Shown here one piece after another: positions 6,863 to 8,553 of a stretch of DNA of 8,553 nucleotides (within the stretch, counting starts at the first letter, position 1; each line of letters begins with the position of its first letter). The position numbers were made by a program, and so were the translations under genes. The DNA comes from Deltaproteobacteria bacterium (GTDB lineage: Bacteria; Desulfobacterota; Desulfobacteria; Desulfobacterales; JAFDCJ01): NCBI GenBank assembly GCA_024277475.1, contig JAJRVC010000098.1, positions 1-8,553 of the forward strand, written 5' to 3'. The notes beneath the pieces are model-generated. The model worked only from the letters and a program-made list of their open reading frames with translations. It was not told the DNA's origin and did no database searches.

Positions 6863-7072
6863 TGCCATTTGCATTGCTGCCCCAGGGGCGACCGGAAGCC
6901 ACCCGGCGGGTAATGGCCATGCTCAGGGAAATGGACAACTGCGGATTCGGCAATTGCACTAACCCATCGCGTATGTGAGAATGCATGCCCCAAAGAAGTG
7001 TCCATTTCTCATATTGCGCGCTTTAACCGGGAGTTTTTGAAAGCAACGCTGTTCGCTAAAGCGGAAAAGTAA
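6862..7072 (+). pseudogene. frdB: Fumarate reductase/succinate dehydrogenase iron-sulfur subunit, C-terminal fragment with a frameshift
   Basis: The frame from 6862 reads [20 protein letters not shown] then [11 protein letters not shown] one-base shift at 6963-6965, apparently an extra C in a CCC run, moves it to [30 protein letters not shown] and a TAA at 7070-7072. Joined, the cysteines read C-T-N-x3-C-x3-C-P, the ligands of the [3Fe-4S] and [4Fe-4S] clusters near the end of FrdB/SdhB (E. coli FrdB Cys204, 210 and 214). About 70 residues remain of a ~240-residue protein. The 5' side is joined directly to frdA, so one deletion removed the end of frdA and most of frdB. That supports an original frdA-frdB order. 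Confidence 0.85.
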
Positions 7073-8431
7073 TCGATGTATCTAACTCAGATCGCCCGAA
7101 AACGGATGGTGCGGTTACCAGGAGTAATAATGATGAACCAACGGGAAATTTCCGAACGTAAACTGGTTGAAGAGGATTTACGGCGGATGTCTAAGGTTTT
7201 TATGGACGCAGCCGACCCTATTCTTATTGAAGACCCGCAAGGCCGCGTAATCGAAATTAATGCCGAGGCCGAGCGCGCTTACGGGTAGTCACGCGAAGAG
7301 TTGTTAAGTCAGCCGATCAAAACCATCGTACCACCCGATCGTCATGACCAGGCCAGTGACCTGCTGGCACGCTGCAAGGCCGGGGAAGAAGTGCGAAATA
7401 TCGAAGGATTGCGGTGGACCCAAGACGGGAAAGTAATTCCGGTGCTGCTTACCCTTTCATTGCTAAAAGACGAGGCAGGGCAAGTAATGGGTGTCGCTAC
7501 TATTGCCAAGGACATCAGTGCGCAGAAGCGAGTCGAAGAAGACCTTCAGAACCATCGTGACCACCTCGAGGAACAGGTCAGGGAGCGGACCTTGGAACTG
7601 CGCAAAGCCGAAAAACACAGCAGGTTGCTCCTGGAGTCGGCCGGTGAAGGAATCTTTGGTGTGGATTTAGCAGGAAAAATTACTTTTATAAATCCTGCTG
7701 CCGCACATATGCTGGGTCACAGCCAGGATGAGTTTGAAGGTCAAAGCGTTCACAAATTAATCCACCACAGCCTCGATGATGGCTCGGACTATCCGGTTGA
7801 AGATTGCCCTATGTATGCTACATATACTGATGGTACCGTCCACCACGTAACAAACGAAGTTCTATGGCGAAAAGACGGTTCACACTTCCCGGTGGAATAT
7901 ACGAGTACGCCAATTAAAAAGGACGGCAAGCTGGAAGGTGCGGTAGTTACGTTCAAAGATATTACAGAACGCAAAAAAATACAAGCAGAGGTCGAAGAAT
8001 TGAGCCGCAATTTTTCCGATTTTCTTGAGAGCACTTCCGACCTGGTTTACTTAAAAGATACCGGCTTGCGCTATATGGCCTGCAGTAAGCCGTTATCGGA
8101 TATGCTGGGTTATGCCGACTGGCGGGATATCGTCGGAAAGACTGAAGCAGAGGTGCAAAATGAAAATTCTTGCATACGATTTAACGAGCAACCTGAAAGA
8201 CAGATTATCGATGAAGGCACAGTTGTAGAGCTGACCGAGGATATTATTAAAATGGATGAAGCAACCGGCTGGGTAAACACTATCAAGAAACCGCTAAAAT
8301 CAACTGATGGCAAGATTGTGTGCATTCTAAGCATATCCCGGGACATTACCAGGATGAAGCAGGCTGAAGATGCTTTGGCAAAAGCTAAAGAAGAGGCCGA
8401 AGAGGCCACCAGGGCAGCCCTTTCAAGGTAG
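7073..8431 (+). pseudogene. Multi-PAS sensor protein, broken and lacking both ends
   Basis: Remnant of a signal-transduction protein, probably a hybrid or sensor histidine kinase. A partial PAS/PAC end (DGAVT, one-base shift near 7120, GVIMMNQREISERK) is followed by PAS A (about 7180-7520). That domain is interrupted by TAG at 7286-7288, where the family usually has Trp (YGWSREEL). A coiled coil follows (EEDLQNHRDHLEEQVRERTL, about 7530-7615). PAS B is at about 7622-7975, ending DITERK. PAS C is at about 8009-8350, ending SRDITRMKQAE. A last helix, AKEEAEEATRA, normally leads into SEFLANMSHEIRTP of the HisKA domain; here it ends ALSR-TAG at 8429-8431. No kinase domain exists. The ATG at 7130 has AGGAG five bases before it, so a ~50-residue peptide is possible, but it begins inside a PAC motif. 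Ligand unknown; no haem or flavin residue set stands out. Confidence 0.85.
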
Positions 8432-8436
8432 TACTT

Positions 8437-8450
8437 TTATACCGGTATAA
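8437..8450. promoter_or_regulatory. 14-bp perfect palindrome
   Basis: TTATACCGGTATAA is perfectly self-complementary and begins six bases after the end of the broken sensor gene. It may be an operator half of the downstream gene's control region, 67 bases centre to centre from the next dyad, or a scar at a deletion edge. The downstream context favours an operator. Confidence 0.4.
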
Positions 8451-8479
8451 GTTGCTGTAATTAATACAAAACATAAGTC

Positions 8480-8508
8480 TGGACATTTCATTCTCTAAAA
8501 GTTATATT
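8480..8508 (+). promoter_or_regulatory. Sigma-70-type promoter of the gene at the right edge
   Basis: TGGACA (8480-8485, 5 of 6) and TATATT (8503-8508, 5 of 6) are separated by exactly 17 bases. The predicted start near 8515 leaves a leader of about 30 bases with a full ribosome binding site. The -10 lies inside the inverted repeat at 8500-8521. Confidence 0.55.
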
Positions 8509-8530
8509 AAGCAATATAACTATAACTTTT
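8497..8530. promoter_or_regulatory. Two overlapping dyads over the -10 and start site, operator-like
   Basis: AGTTATATT (8500-8508) and AATATAACT (8513-8521) form a perfect 9-bp inverted repeat with a 4-base centre. AAAAGTTAT (8497-8505) also pairs perfectly with ATAACTTTT (8522-8530). ATAACT is thus repeated directly at 8516-8521 and 8522-8527. Because the left arms lie upstream of the predicted start they would not be in the mRNA, so a DNA-binding repressor site is more likely than an RNA switch. Confidence 0.5.
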
Positions 8531-8535
8531 GGAGG
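8531..8535 (+). promoter_or_regulatory. Ribosome binding site
   Basis: GGAGG, nine bases before the ATG at 8545-8547. Its strength supports a real gene at the right edge. Confidence 0.7.
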
Positions 8536-8544
8536 TGGAAAAAA

Positions 8545-8553
8545 ATGTTGAGC
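8545..8553 (+). CDS. 5' end of a gene cut by the window edge
   Basis: ATG TTG AGC (M-L-S) follows a canonical ribosome binding site and promoter. Three codons give no family information. It is the first gene after the broken block with a complete control region, so it is probably functional and separately regulated. Confidence 0.6.

Noticed and set aside
7301..8431. TTG at 7301 as the start of an intact 376-residue sensor
   Set aside because: It lies in the middle of a PAS domain whose first half is in the same frame just before the TAG at 7286-7288; there is no ribosome binding site.
8497..8530. RNA riboswitch or attenuator from the overlapping dyads
   Set aside because: The predicted transcription start near 8515 excludes the left arms from the mRNA, so a DNA operator fits better.

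Overview
The window looks like a chromosomal segment of a Gram-negative anaerobe, most plausibly a sulfate-reducer-like member of the Desulfobacterota (Desulfobacterales). That assignment is inference. It rests on the fumarate-respiration gene remnants, the multi-PAS sensor, a PP-loop thiouridylase joined to an NFACT-R-like domain, and a type of intergenic GAACC/GAACG repeat I associate with that group. No rRNA, tRNA, CRISPR array, transposase or phage gene is visible.

Layout. (1) 1-338 has no confident gene. It holds a short ORF end of uncertain strand and a 125-167 bp nested inverted repeat that looks like a MITE. (2) 339-980 (minus) is an intact endonuclease III gene, nth. It is divergent from an intact PP-loop tRNA-thiouridylase-like gene at 1153-2148 (plus). 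(3) 2149-2572 is a convergent intergenic region filled with a degenerate interspersed repeat. (4) 2573-4407 (minus) is an AT-rich two-gene operon: a small membrane-anchored protein, then a GT-C-type polytopic glycosyltransferase-like protein. Its promoter sits so close to the first ATG that the mRNA may be leaderless. (5) 4408-4743 is intergenic with one perfect hairpin/operator-like site. (6) 4744-8431 (plus) is a row of broken genes. (7) 8432-8553 holds a well-formed promoter, operator and ribosome-binding-site region for a gene whose first three codons close the window.

The striking part is region 6. In order it contains the middle of dcuA (C4-dicarboxylate antiporter), the end of a cyclic-nucleotide-binding domain fused in frame to the first ~60% of aspartase (aspA), a C-terminal-half piece of a fumarate reductase/succinate dehydrogenase flavoprotein (frdA/sdhA), the last ~70 residues of its iron-sulfur subunit (frdB/sdhB), and a PAS-domain sensor lacking both ends. 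All lie on one strand. They follow one metabolic route: aspartate uptake and succinate export, aspartate to fumarate, fumarate to succinate. They are joined by deletion junctions and carry two in-frame TAG codons and two apparent one-base frameshifts. The simplest reading is a decayed aspartate-fermentation/fumarate-respiration operon. A chimeric assembly must be excluded before the junctions are believed.

nth, the thiouridylase-like gene and the glycosyltransferase operon look functional. Nothing from 4744 to 8431 looks able to make a complete enzyme.
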